Assembly (NCBI RefSeq): GCF_009729095.1
Contig: NZ_VTGX01000005.1
Location: forward strand, 310,001-374,000
Length of the DNA: 64,000 nt
Source of the DNA: Mycolicibacterium sp. CBMA 247
Lineage (GTDB): Bacteria; Actinomycetota; Actinomycetes; Mycobacteriales; Mycobacteriaceae
Direction of reading: 5' to 3'
Positions within the stretch are counted from its first letter, which is position 1. Every line of letters starts with the position of its first letter. Shown here piece by piece: positions 53,401-60,988 of the stretch. The notes under the pieces are model-generated. The model was not told where the DNA came from. It made no database searches and worked only from the letters and a program-made list of their open reading frames with translations. The translations under genes were made by a program, and so were the position numbers.

Positions 53401-53486
53401 CCGTGGTTGCGGAGGTGCCGCCGACCCGCGGCCGTACTCGTCGACGTGCCGCAGCCAGGCCCGCCGGGCCGCCCAGCCACGAGTAG
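50406..53486 (+). CDS. rne: Ribonuclease E/G
   Basis: A 1026-residue endoribonuclease, the core of mycobacterial mRNA turnover and rRNA processing. An N-terminal arm has a helical head (LPERLRVHSLARVLGTTSRR) and long acidic and Arg-rich stretches (EDDDDDEEDDADAD; RRRRGRRGRGRGRG) to about residue 345. The S1 domain follows, with GNIYLGIVQNVLPSMEAAFVD. The catalytic Asp691 (VDVNTGKF) and Asp735 (IDFIDM) match D303 and D346 of E. coli RNase E. The zinc-link Cys pair lies in CTQC. The tail of about 190 residues is dominated by Asp, Glu and Ser. The GTG start has GAGGAG upstream. Confidence 0.96.
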   Translation: MAEDAQNDDLSTQTPKQEGLPERLRVHSLARVLGTTSRRVLDALAEFDGRRRSAHSTVDKVDAERVRDALALSSTEPAPESVGSAEPVQVEAVAVTVAESVEPPAQAPMAEAQEAKAPEAEAQPAPEAQSESEADAALVGDEPESRLILETANIPTVREAHTERADYLPLFVAPQPVAFVPVRVDEDDDDDEEDDADADSDTDSETDDEQEDRPAARRRRRGRRGRGRGRGEQSDENGADSGLDSDTDTADDQGESGDQDSDDDSDESDESSDEDTAGGDGSSRRRRRRRRRKSGSGDNDDTASPDDPPNTVVHERPPRAERSGKGGDDSEIQGISGSTRLEAKRQRRRDGRDAGRRRPPILSEAEFLARREAVERTMIVRDKVRSEPPHEGARYTQIAVLEDGVVVEHFVTSAASASLVGNIYLGIVQNVLPSMEAAFVDIGRGRNGVLYAGEVNWEAAGLGGSNRKIEQALKPGDYVVVQVSKDPVGHKGARLTTQVSLAGRYLVYVPGASSTGISRKLPDTERQRLKEILKEVVPADAGVIIRTASEGVKEEDIRSDVERLQQRWTEIEAKAAEVTEKKAGAAVALYEEPDVLVKVIRDLFNEDFSGLIVSGDDAWDTINKYVKTVAPDLVGRLTKYEPAGAGDGSGPDVFAVHRIDEQLVKAMDRKVWLPSGGTLVIDRTEAMTVVDVNTGKFTGAGGNLEQTVTRNNLEAAEEIVRQLRLRDIGGIVVIDFIDMVLESNRDLVLRRLTEALGRDRTRHQVSEVTSLGLVQLTRKRLGTGLVEAFSTSCTQCAGRGIVLHGDPVDTASASAGRKTESTGGGRRSKRGKKGNARPEPEEEVQVVKVPAHAAAEHPMFRAMAAANGRPDEDHEGLEGFDEHADGDEHAAGETPEAEGEEQTTPEHADEYPDGEFGAQDSDDSDESDEDVDSDESDDDSDEDEIDLDNDLDDDDDDDDDLDDIDEDDSDEDEDSDDEDDSDEDEGDEPEEDVYQAPAPVVAEVPPTRGRTRRRAAARPAGPPSHE

Positions 53487-53509
53487 GGGGCGGTTTGACC
53501 CTCTACCCG

Positions 53510-53531
53510 CTGGTCAAGTACCCTTGACCAG
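53510..53531 (+). terminator. Hairpin between rne and rplU
   Basis: CTGGTCAAG (53510-53518), loop TACC, CTTGACCAG (53523-53531): nine perfect pairs followed by TTGTCTCC. It lies 23 bases after the rne stop and is probably the rne terminator. Confidence 0.55.
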
Positions 53532-53541
53532 TTGTCTCCAG

Positions 53542-53582
53542 AGCCTGTGGTTGACAGGCCGGTGACGGCGGGGCATCCCGCC
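53542..53582 (+). promoter_or_regulatory. Two hairpins in the rplU leader
   Basis: GCCTG/CAGGC (about 53542-53558), then GGCGGG-GCAT-CCCGCC (53567-53582). They lie between the rne terminator and the rplU start at 53650 and are candidates for a ribosomal-protein leader. Confidence 0.35.
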
Positions 53583-53649
53583 AACCAAGACCCGCGCACG
53601 CACCGACCGGTAGCGCGCGCCCGCAGATAGCAGCAGAGCAGAGGACACG

Positions 53650-53961
53650 ATGGCGACATACGCAATCGTCAAGACCGGCGGCAAGCAGTACAAGGTTGCC
53701 GTCGGTGACGTGGTGAAGGTTGAGAAGCTCGACACCGAGCCTGGCGCGTCGGTATCACTGCCCGTCGCCCTGGTGGTCGACGGTGCCAACGTCACCACCA
53801 AGGCCGATGCCCTGGCCAAGGTCGCCGTGACCGGCGAGGTGCTGGAGCACACCAAGGGTCCCAAGATCCGTATCCACAAGTTCAAGAACAAGACCGGCTA
53901 TCACAAGCGCCAGGGGCACCGTCAGCAGTTGACCGTGCTCAAGGTCACCGGTATCAAGTAG
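53650..53961 (+). CDS. rplU: 50S ribosomal protein L21
   Basis: A 103-residue L21. The N-terminus MATYAIVKTGGKQYKVAVGD is the family signature. The basic C-terminal stretch KIRIHKFKNKTGYHKRQGHRQ contacts 23S rRNA. The length is standard. It is followed after 15 bases by rpmA, which has a GAGGGAG site between the two. It forms the rplU-rpmA-obg cluster that is conserved in most bacteria. Confidence 0.98.
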   Translation: MATYAIVKTGGKQYKVAVGDVVKVEKLDTEPGASVSLPVALVVDGANVTTKADALAKVAVTGEVLEHTKGPKIRIHKFKNKTGYHKRQGHRQQLTVLKVTGIK

Positions 53962-53976
53962 CGAGGGAGCGAACTA

Positions 53977-54243
53977 ATGGCACACAAGAAGGGCGCTTCC
54001 AGCTCTCGCAACGGTCGTGAATCCACAGCACAGCGGCTCGGCGTCAAGCGGTTCGGTGGTCAGGTCGTCAAGGCAGGCGAGATCCTCGTCCGTCAGCGCG
54101 GCACCCACTTCCACCCCGGCGTTAACGTCGGTCGTGGCGGCGATGACACGCTGTTCGCGCTGAGCCCCGGCGCCGTGGAGTTCGGCTCCAAGCGCGGCCG
54201 CAAGCACGTGAACATCGTCCCCGTGCCGCGCCCGGAGGCCTGA
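53977..54243 (+). CDS. rpmA: 50S ribosomal protein L27
   Basis: An 88-residue L27. The N-terminus MAHKKGASSSRNGRESTAQR shows no cleavable prefix like that of staphylococci. The KRFGGQVVKAGEILVRQRGTHFHPG core is intact. L27 reaches into the peptidyl-transferase centre with its N-terminal tail. The next 90 bases hold a long inverted repeat that includes the ribosome binding site of obg. Confidence 0.98.
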   Translation: MAHKKGASSSRNGRESTAQRLGVKRFGGQVVKAGEILVRQRGTHFHPGVNVGRGGDDTLFALSPGAVEFGSKRGRKHVNIVPVPRPEA

Positions 54244-54255
54244 AACATCGAGGAT

Positions 54256-54324
54256 TCTCCGCGAATGTGAAGCAGCTGCGAGTTCTCGATAGGACTTTCG
54301 CGATAGCTTCACATTCGACGGAGA
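54256..54324 (+). promoter_or_regulatory. Inverted repeat covering the obg ribosome binding site
   Basis: TCTCCG-CGAATGTGAAGC (54256-54273) pairs with GCTTCACATTCG-a-CGGAGA (54306-54324), 18 pairs with one bulged A and a 32-base loop. The right arm ends inside GGAGAGGA, the Shine-Dalgarno of obg, so the fold would hide it. It can also act as a partial terminator. Confidence 0.5.
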
Positions 54325-54333
54325 GGATGTCCG

Positions 54334-55782
54334 ATGCCCCGGTTTGTCGACCGCGTCGTCATCCATGCAAGTGCAGGCAACGGCGGCCACGGCTGTGCGT
54401 CGGTGCACCGCGAGAAATTCAAACCCCTCGGCGGTCCTGACGGCGGTAACGGTGGTCGCGGCGGCAGCATTGTGCTCGTCGTCGATCCGCAGGTTCACAC
54501 CCTGCTGGACTTCCATTTCCATCCGCATGTCGTCGCACCCTCGGGTAAGCAGGGTGCGGGCAGCAATCGCGACGGCGCTGCCGGCGATGATCTGATCGTG
54601 CGAGTGCCAGACGGCACGGTGGTGCTCGACGAGAGCGGCCGGATGTTGGCCGACCTGGTCGGTGCCGGTACGCGGTTCGAGGCCGCAGCAGGCGGTCGCG
54701 GTGGTCTCGGCAACGCTGCACTGGCCTCGCGGGCCCGCAAGGCTCCCGGTTTCGCCCTGCTCGGTGAGAAGGGCCAGGGCCGAGATCTCACGCTGGAACT
54801 CAAGACCGTCGCCGATGTCGGCCTGATCGGCTTCCCCTCGGCGGGCAAATCCTCTCTGGTGTCGACCATCTCGGCGGCCAAGCCGAAGATCGCCGACTAC
54901 CCGTTCACCACGCTGGTGCCCAACCTGGGCGTGGTGTCGGCCGGCGAGAACACCTTCACCGTCGCCGACGTTCCCGGCCTGATTCCCGGCGCGTCCGAGG
55001 GTCGGGGCCTGGGCCTGGAGTTCCTGCGGCACCTGGAGCGCTGCGCGGTGCTCGTGCACGTCGTGGACTGCGCCACCATGGAACCCGGTCGCGACCCGAT
55101 CTCCGACATCGAGGCGCTGGAGGCCGAACTCGCGGCCTACACCCCGACCCTTCAGGGCGATTCCACTCTGGGTGACCTGGCGTCACGGCCACGTGCGGTG
55201 GTACTCAACAAGATCGACGTCCCCGATGCCCGGGAACTGGCGGACTTTGTGCGTGAAGAGGTGGCCGGCCGGTTCGGCTGGCCGGTGTACGAGATCTCGA
55301 CGGTCAGCCGTGATGGGTTGCGCCCGTTGACCTTTGCGCTGTGGGAGATGGTCGAGTCCTATCGCGACGCACAGCCCGCGGTGGTGCCGAGGCGTCCGGT
55401 GATCCGGCCGATCGCTGTCGACGAGAGCGGCTTCACCGTCGAGACCGACGGCTACGGCGGGTTCATCGTGCGAGGCACCCGTCCCGAGCGCTGGGTTGCG
55501 CAGACCGACTTCGCCAACGACGAGGCGGTCGGCTACCTCGGGGACCGGTTGGCACGGTTGGGTGTCGAGGACGAGCTGTTCAAGATGGGCGCCAAGCCCG
55601 GCTGCGCCGTGACCATCGGTGATATGACCTTCGATTGGGAACCCCAGACCCCCGCCGGTATCGACGTTCCGCTCACCGGGCGCGGCACCGATATCCGCCT
55701 CGAGCAGACTGACCGGGTGGGTGCCGCCGAACGTAAGGCTGCGCGGCGCGAACGGCGCCAACCCGGGAGCGAGGACGAGTGA
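54334..55782 (+). CDS. obg: GTPase Obg/CgtA
   Basis: A 482-residue ribosome-assembly GTPase. The glycine-rich Obg domain is at residues 1-160 (HASAGNGGHGCASVHREK, GPDGGNGGRGGS). The GTPase domain follows, with G1 GFPSAGKSSL, switch region YPFTTLVPNLGVV, G3 DVPGLI and G4 LNKIDV. A C-terminal OCT domain is also present. It binds the 50S subunit and is linked to the stringent response. ATG 54334 has GGAGAGGA about seven bases upstream. Its stop overlaps proB (GTGA). Confidence 0.97.
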   Translation: MPRFVDRVVIHASAGNGGHGCASVHREKFKPLGGPDGGNGGRGGSIVLVVDPQVHTLLDFHFHPHVVAPSGKQGAGSNRDGAAGDDLIVRVPDGTVVLDESGRMLADLVGAGTRFEAAAGGRGGLGNAALASRARKAPGFALLGEKGQGRDLTLELKTVADVGLIGFPSAGKSSLVSTISAAKPKIADYPFTTLVPNLGVVSAGENTFTVADVPGLIPGASEGRGLGLEFLRHLERCAVLVHVVDCATMEPGRDPISDIEALEAELAAYTPTLQGDSTLGDLASRPRAVVLNKIDVPDARELADFVREEVAGRFGWPVYEISTVSRDGLRPLTFALWEMVESYRDAQPAVVPRRPVIRPIAVDESGFTVETDGYGGFIVRGTRPERWVAQTDFANDEAVGYLGDRLARLGVEDELFKMGAKPGCAVTIGDMTFDWEPQTPAGIDVPLTGRGTDIRLEQTDRVGAAERKAARRERRQPGSEDE

Positions 55783-56900
55783 CCAGCGCAGACTCGGCGC
55801 GCTCAGCGCACCGGGAAGCGATCCGCACCGCCCGCAGCGTCGTGGTCAAGATCGGCACCACTGCGCTGACCACCCCGTCCGGGGTGTTTGACGCCGGCCG
55901 GCTGGCGGTTCTGGTCGAGGCCATCGAAGGCCGGATGCGCGCCGGCTCTGATCTGGTGATCGTGTCCTCGGGTGCCATCGCTGCCGGAATCGAACCGCTC
56001 GGGCTGTCCAAGCGCCCAACCGATCTGGCCACCAAGCAAGCGGCTGCCAGCGTCGGGCAGGTGGCCCTGGTCAATGCCTGGAGTTCGGCGTTCGGGGTTT
56101 ACAACCGCACGGTCGGGCAGGTGCTGCTGACCGCCCATGACATTGCGATGCGGGTGCAGCACAACAACGCTCAGCGCACCCTGGATCGGTTGCGCGCCCT
56201 GCACGCGGTGGCGATCGTCAACGAGAACGACACCGTGGCCACCAACGAGATCAGGTTCGGTGACAACGATCGGCTCTCGGCGCTGGTCGCCCAGTTGGTC
56301 GGCGCCGACGCGCTGATCCTGCTGTCCGATATCGACGGCCTCTACGATTCCGATCCCCGAAAGGGCAACGCGCGCTTCATTCCTGAGGTCGCCGCGCAGG
56401 AGGATCTCGACGACGTGGTGGCCGGCGGGGGCAGTCACCTGGGCACCGGCGGCATGGCCTCGAAGCTGTCCTCGGCGCTGTTGGCCGCCGACGCCGGGGT
56501 GCCGGTGCTGTTGGCCGCTGCCGCCGACGCGGCCGCCGCGCTCAGCGATGCCTCGGTCGGCACCGTGTTCGCGCCGCGACCCGAGCGGATGTCGGCGCGG
56601 CGGTTCTGGGTTCGCCATGCCGCGGAGTCGCACGGCGCATTGACCCTCGACGACGGCGCGGTACGTGCGGTCGTCAAACAACGGCGCTCGCTGCTGCCTG
56701 CTGGGATCACCGAAGTCACCGGGCGATTCCACGGTGGTGACGTGGTGGATCTGCGGGGGCTTGACGGGCACACAGTCGCGCGTGGTGTGGTGGCCTATGA
56801 GGCTTCGGAGCTGGCCGGAATCATCGGCCGCTCGACGCCGGATCTGCCGGCAGAGCTTCGCAGGCCCGCGGTTCACGCCGACGATCTGGTCGCCACCTAG
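55779..56900 (+). CDS. proB: Glutamate 5-kinase
   Basis: A 373-residue enzyme for the first step of proline synthesis, glutamate to gamma-glutamyl phosphate. The N-terminal amino-acid kinase domain has VVKIGTTALT, IVSSGAIAAG and NENDTVATNEIRFGDND. The C-terminal PUA domain covers about residues 285-373. The usual feedback site for proline lies in the kinase domain. The GTG start overlaps the obg stop, so the obg-proB pair is coupled. proA lies 5 kb downstream rather than next door, as in M. tuberculosis. Confidence 0.96.
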   Translation: MTSADSARSAHREAIRTARSVVVKIGTTALTTPSGVFDAGRLAVLVEAIEGRMRAGSDLVIVSSGAIAAGIEPLGLSKRPTDLATKQAAASVGQVALVNAWSSAFGVYNRTVGQVLLTAHDIAMRVQHNNAQRTLDRLRALHAVAIVNENDTVATNEIRFGDNDRLSALVAQLVGADALILLSDIDGLYDSDPRKGNARFIPEVAAQEDLDDVVAGGGSHLGTGGMASKLSSALLAADAGVPVLLAAAADAAAALSDASVGTVFAPRPERMSARRFWVRHAAESHGALTLDDGAVRAVVKQRRSLLPAGITEVTGRFHGGDVVDLRGLDGHTVARGVVAYEASELAGIIGRSTPDLPAELRRPAVHADDLVAT

Positions 56901-56902
56901 GC

Positions 56903-56951
56903 GATTTGGGTGCAGCGGGTAACGCTGACCGTTACCAAACGCACCCAAATC
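56903..56951. terminator. Nested inverted repeat after proB
   Basis: Outer arms of 11 bases (56903-56913 and 56941-56951) and inner arms GGTAACG/CGTTACC (56918-56924 and 56930-56936), separated by four-base internal loops on each side. It starts two bases after the proB stop and lies on the convergent side of cobB, so it may serve both strands. Confidence 0.55.
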
Positions 56952-56962
56952 ACTGGGGCGGG

Positions 56963-57076
56963 CGATCTTCGGCGAGCTGCTGCATCAACTGCCCGACATC
57001 ACCGCGGGGGAGCCGGCCTACCTGGAGGGCAATTTCGTGCACGCTATCCGGTCGATGCCGTGTACGTTCTCCTGAG
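56963..57076 (+). pseudogene. 3' remnant of a cytochrome P450 gene
   Basis: The frame from 56966 to the TGA at 57074 reads IFGELLHQLPDI, then AGEPAYLEGNFVHAIRSMPCTF. This is the standard C-terminal end of bacterial cytochromes P450 (ELL-x-RLPDI, GEP-x-x-L-x-SNF-x-x-GI-x-x-x-P-x-F). Nothing upstream continues it: the heme-binding cysteine region and the rest are missing. Its last 33 bases overlap the end of cobB on the other strand. Confidence 0.65.
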
Positions 57077-57886
57077 TTCACCGGCCAGTAGGGCCAACAT
57101 CTCCGAACAGCCCGCCTCGACCTTGACGGTGGCCAGGTCGTCGCCGCGGGTGGGGCCACGGTTGATGATCCCCACCGGGACGCCGTGCGCGGCCGCGTGC
57201 CGCACGAATCGATAACCGGAATACACGGTCAGCGAAGATCCCGCCACCAACAGCGCCTCGGCGTCGTCCACCATCGAATACGCCTGCTCGACACGGTCTT
57301 TGGGGACACTCTCGCCGAAGTAGACGATGTCGGGCTTGAGCATGCCCGCGCACACCGGGCAGTGCACGATGACAAACGCATCCGTCTCGCTGACCACCGC
57401 GTCGGCATCGGGTGCCACCGCGATGCCGCCGACCGACTCGGCGCGTTCGAGGAAGCCGGGATTGGCGGCCTCCAGTGCAGCGGCCAACTCGGCCCGGGCC
57501 ATGGTGGCGCCACAATCCAGGCAGATCACCTGCGCGTAGGTACCGTGCAGGTTGACCACCCATCGGCTACCGGCCTTGCTGTGCAGCAGATCAACGTTCT
57601 GGGTGATCAAACCAGTGACCACCCCGGTGGACTCCAGGGCTGCCAGAGCCCGGTGCCCGGCGTTGGGCATGGTCTCGTCCATGTGGCGCCACCCGACGTG
57701 ATTGCGGGCCCAGTACCGCTGGCGGAACACCGGATCGGAGGTGAACTGCCGGATCGTCATCGGGTTGCTGGGCGGGGAATCCGGGCCGCGGTAATCGGGG
57801 ATGCCGGAATCGGTGGACATCCCGGCTCCGGTCAGTACCGCGACGCGGCGTCCCTGGAGCAGGGCGACGAGCTCGGGTGCATCCAC
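57044..57886 (-). CDS. cobB: NAD-dependent protein deacylase, Sir2 family
   Basis: A 280-residue sirtuin that removes acyl groups from lysines using NAD. The Rossmann start is VAVLTGAGMSTDSGIPDYRG, the NAD site is ITQNVDLLHSKAGS, and the catalytic His lies in NLHGTY. The zinc module has CLDC and HCPVC. The C-terminal LLVAGSSLTVYSGYRFV is intact. The GIPDYRGP context and long RYWARNHVGW loop fit the deacetylase group found in actinobacteria. Its C-terminus ends within the P450 relic, and an isochorismatase relic lies just upstream, so it may have moved into this place. Confidence 0.9.
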   Translation of the reverse strand: MDAPELVALLQGRRVAVLTGAGMSTDSGIPDYRGPDSPPSNPMTIRQFTSDPVFRQRYWARNHVGWRHMDETMPNAGHRALAALESTGVVTGLITQNVDLLHSKAGSRWVVNLHGTYAQVICLDCGATMARAELAAALEAANPGFLERAESVGGIAVAPDADAVVSETDAFVIVHCPVCAGMLKPDIVYFGESVPKDRVEQAYSMVDDAEALLVAGSSLTVYSGYRFVRHAAAHGVPVGIINRGPTRGDDLATVKVEAGCSEMLALLAGELRRTYTASTG

Positions 57887-57960
57887 CCTCGCCAGGATAG
57901 GCCGCCGGTCACCCGGGGCACTCGGACGCAGCCACGACCTCTGCGCTCAGGGGCGGTGCC

Positions 57961-58041
57961 GATCAGCATGACCGGCAGTTCGGCATCCTCATGCCGGTGG
58001 TTGTCGAGCATGTCCACAACCACCAGGGCGGTATCGCTCAT
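57961..58041 (-). pseudogene. 5' remnant of an isochorismatase-family hydrolase gene
   Basis: Reverse strand from 58041 reads MSDTALVVVDMLDNHRHEDAE, then LPVMLI. The first half is the usual N-terminus of cysteine hydrolases of the isochorismatase family (TALVVVDML with the catalytic Asp). After about 27 codons the similarity ends and the frame runs on into text that is unlike the family. The rest of the gene is missing. Confidence 0.55.
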
Positions 58042-58085
58042 GCGTCATTTGGTACCCAGTGGCCCGATCTTGACACTTTTCGGGT

Positions 58086-58091
58086 GACAAT
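58086..58091 (+). promoter_or_regulatory. -10 element GACAAT for leaderless nadE mRNA
   Basis: GACAAT is followed by seven bases and the ATG at 58099. A consensus TTGACA at 58070-58075 lies only ten bases upstream, too near to be its -35. Confidence 0.35.
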
Positions 58092-58098
58092 GGGCGCG

Positions 58099-60150
58099 AT
58101 GGACTTCTACAGCGCCTACCACCACGGTTTCGCGCGGGTTGCCGCCTGCACTCATCACACTTCGCTGGCGGATCCGCCGGCGAATGCCGAATCGGTGCTC
58201 CGGTTGGCGCAGGCCTGCCACGACGAGGGCGTGGCCGTGGCTGTGTTCCCCGAGTTGACGTTGTCGGGCTACTCGATCGAGGACATCCTGCTGCAGGATG
58301 CCCTGCTGGAGTCGGCGGAACAGGCACTCATCGAAATCGTTGCGGCCTCGGTCGTGTTGACGCCGGTGATCGTGATCGGTGCGCCGCTGCGGCACCGGCA
58401 CCGGATCTACAACACAGCGGTGGTCATCCACCGTGGTGCGGTGCTCGGCGTGGTGCCCAAGTCCTACGTGCCGACCTACCGGGAGTTCTACGAGAGCAGG
58501 CAGATGGCTGCCGGTGACGACGTCGGTGGCACCATCCGGGTCGCCGGTGCCGACGTGCCGTTCGGGCCGGATCTGCTGTTCGTGGCCTCCGATCTGCCCG
58601 GGCTGGTACTGCACGTCGAGATCTGTGAGGACATGTTCGTGCCGATCCCGCCCAGTGCGCAGGCCGCGCTGGCCGGCGCGACGGTGCTGGCGAATCTCTC
58701 GGGCAGCCCGATCACCGTTGGCCGCGCCGAAGACCGGGCGCTGCTGGCTCGCTCGGCCTCCTCGCGGTGCCTGGCCGCCTACGTGTATGCCGCTGCAGGC
58801 GAGGGGGAGTCGACCACCGACCTGGCCTGGGACGGCCAGACCATGATCTGGGAGAACGGGGTGCTGCTCGCCGAGAGTGAGCGCTTCCCGCGCGGTGAAC
58901 GGCGCTCGGTGGCCGATGTGGATCTGGAGCTCTTGCGAGCCGAGCGGCTGCGGATGGGTACGTTCGACGACAATGCCCGCCACCATGGCGCCCTGGTTGA
59001 TTCGTTCCGCCGCATCGAGTTCCAGCTCGACCCGCCGACGGGCGATATCGGGCTGCTGCGCGAGATCGAGCGGTTCCCGTTCGTGCCGTCGGATCCCACA
59101 CGGCTGCAACAGGATTGCTACGAGGCCTACAACATTCAGGTCTCCGGCCTGGAGCAGCGACTGCGGGCGCTGAACTACCCCAAGGTGGTGATCGGGGTGT
59201 CCGGCGGCCTGGATTCCACCCACGCCCTGATCGTGGCGGCGAGGGCGATGGACCGGGAGAACCGCCCGCGCAGCGACATTCTCGCGTTCACGCTGCCCGG
59301 TTTTGCCACCGGCGAGCGGACGAAGAACAACGCCATCCGGTTGAGCCGGGCGCTGGGTGTGACGTTCGAAGAGATCGACATCAAGAAGACCGCCGAGCTG
59401 ATGCTCACCGAGATGGACCATCCGTTCGGCCGCGGCGAGAAGGTCTACGACGTCACGTTCGAGAACGTGCAGGCCGGCCTGCGCACCGATTACCTGTTCC
59501 GGCTGGCCAACCAGCGCGGCGGCATCGTGCTCGGTACCGGTGACCTGTCCGAGCTGGCGCTGGGCTGGTCGACCTACGGCGTCGGCGACCAGATGTCGCA
59601 TTACAACGTCAACGGCGGGGTGCCGAAAACCCTTATCCAGCACCTGATCCGGTGGGTCATCTCATCAGGTCAGTTCGGACACGAGGACTCAGACGTTAAC
59701 GAGGTGCTCCAGTCGGTCCTGGACACCGAGATCACCCCGGAGCTGGTTCCCACCGGCGAGGATGAGGAGATCCAGAGCAGCGAGGCCAAGGTCGGCCCCT
59801 ATGTGCTGCAGGATTTTTCGTTGTTCCAGGTGCTGCGCTACGGGTTCCGCCCGTCGAAGGTGGCCTTCTTGGCCTGGCATGCCTGGCATGACACTGCCCA
59901 CGGTGACTGGCCCGCCGGATTCCCCGAGGACAAGCGGCCGGCTTACTCGCTCAAGGAGATCCGGCACTGGCTGCAGGTCTTCGCGCAGCGGTTCTACTCG
60001 TTCTCGCAGTTCAAACGCTCGGCGTTGCCCAACGGTCCCAAGGTGTCGCACGGCGGTGCTTTGTCGCCGCGCGGGGACTGGCGAGCGCCGTCGGATATGT
60101 CGGCGCGGATCTGGCTCGACGAGATCGAGCGCGAGGTTCCCGAGGCCTAG
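58099..60150 (+). CDS. nadE: Glutamine-dependent NAD+ synthetase
   Basis: A 683-residue two-domain enzyme that makes NAD from deamido-NAD, ATP and glutamine. The N-terminal glutaminase has the nitrilase triad Glu52, Lys121 and Cys176, identical in number to the M. tuberculosis enzyme, which confirms the start at ATG 58099 (MDFYSAYHHG). The synthetase domain has the ATP loop GVSGGLDSTHALIV near residue 370 and GTGDLSELALGWSTYG. An upstream in-frame ATG at 58090 is less likely. It is convergent with the enoyl-CoA hydratase gene, six bases apart. Confidence 0.97.
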   Translation: MDFYSAYHHGFARVAACTHHTSLADPPANAESVLRLAQACHDEGVAVAVFPELTLSGYSIEDILLQDALLESAEQALIEIVAASVVLTPVIVIGAPLRHRHRIYNTAVVIHRGAVLGVVPKSYVPTYREFYESRQMAAGDDVGGTIRVAGADVPFGPDLLFVASDLPGLVLHVEICEDMFVPIPPSAQAALAGATVLANLSGSPITVGRAEDRALLARSASSRCLAAYVYAAAGEGESTTDLAWDGQTMIWENGVLLAESERFPRGERRSVADVDLELLRAERLRMGTFDDNARHHGALVDSFRRIEFQLDPPTGDIGLLREIERFPFVPSDPTRLQQDCYEAYNIQVSGLEQRLRALNYPKVVIGVSGGLDSTHALIVAARAMDRENRPRSDILAFTLPGFATGERTKNNAIRLSRALGVTFEEIDIKKTAELMLTEMDHPFGRGEKVYDVTFENVQAGLRTDYLFRLANQRGGIVLGTGDLSELALGWSTYGVGDQMSHYNVNGGVPKTLIQHLIRWVISSGQFGHEDSDVNEVLQSVLDTEITPELVPTGEDEEIQSSEAKVGPYVLQDFSLFQVLRYGFRPSKVAFLAWHAWHDTAHGDWPAGFPEDKRPAYSLKEIRHWLQVFAQRFYSFSQFKRSALPNGPKVSHGGALSPRGDWRAPSDMSARIWLDEIEREVPEA

Positions 60151-60156
60151 CCGGCT

Positions 60157-60981
60157 TTACAGGCGACCGTCGGCGCGGAGTTCTGGATGGACCCACTCGG
60201 GTGAGCGTCGCGCCTTGAACGCCCGGAACCCTTCCGTCGCCTCTTCGCCGCTGTAGCTGGCCTTCATTCCGATCCGGTCGTACAGGCCCATGTAGCTGTC
60301 CAGGCTGGACTTCACCACGCCGCGAGCCCGGGGTGCGGTCCGGCAGCACTGGGCGAGCACTTCGGTCGCCGCATCGAGCAATTCGTCGTGCGGCACCACC
60401 CGGGCGACCATGCCCCAGTCGACGGCTTCCTGCGCGGTCAGTGTGCGTCCGGTGAACATCAGATCGCGGGTGCGCACGGGTCCTATGAGCCGGGCCAGCA
60501 TCTGGCTGTAGTAGGTGTCGGCGATGCCGCGGTACAGCTCGGGCACCCGGAACGTGGCGCGGTCGCTGACCACGGCCATATCGCTGCAGATCGCGATCTG
60601 CAGCCCACCGCCCTGACACAACCCGTTGACCGCGCTCACCACGGGTTTGACCGACTGGCGCAGGGTTTCGAACGGGGTGACGTCCATAGACAGGGCCGCG
60701 CCGAAGCTCATCCAGTCATCGACGCCGTTGCCGCCGCCGAGGTCACCGCCCGGTGCGAACACATCTCCGGTGCCGGTGATCAGCAGGCCGGCCAGATCCG
60801 GGTCGGCCTCGACGTGGGTGACCGCGTACCGGATGCCGAAGTACATGGCCGGGGTCATCGCGTTGCGGGCCTCGGGCCGGTCCAGGGTGACCACGCCGAA
60901 CGGGCCCTGACGGTCGAACTGGAGATACGGCGTGCCGAGCCAGTCGCCTTCGGGCGGCCGGGGGGTCTGTACCTGGGTCAT
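60157..60981 (-). CDS. Enoyl-CoA hydratase/isomerase (crotonase) family protein
   Basis: A 274-residue crotonase-fold enzyme. The region VVTLDRPEARNAMTPAM is the N-terminal signature. The oxyanion hole is supplied by TGTGDVFAPGGDLGG and AVNGLCQGGGLQIAICSDMAV. A Glu lies in FRVPELYRGIAD at the position of the catalytic Glu144 of rat crotonase. Hydration or isomerisation of an acyl-CoA double bond is expected; the chain type is unknown. The start at 60981 has TATAGT seven bases upstream. rbsK is encoded just upstream, in the same direction. Confidence 0.86.
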   Translation of the reverse strand: MTQVQTPRPPEGDWLGTPYLQFDRQGPFGVVTLDRPEARNAMTPAMYFGIRYAVTHVEADPDLAGLLITGTGDVFAPGGDLGGGNGVDDWMSFGAALSMDVTPFETLRQSVKPVVSAVNGLCQGGGLQIAICSDMAVVSDRATFRVPELYRGIADTYYSQMLARLIGPVRTRDLMFTGRTLTAQEAVDWGMVARVVPHDELLDAATEVLAQCCRTAPRARGVVKSSLDSYMGLYDRIGMKASYSGEEATEGFRAFKARRSPEWVHPELRADGRL

Positions 60982-60988
60982 ATTTGCG

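Noticed and set aside
58070..58075. Consensus TTGACA before nadE as a -35 box
   Set aside because: Only ten bases separate it from the -10-like GACAAT, too short for a promoter, and no other -10 lies 16-19 bases downstream.
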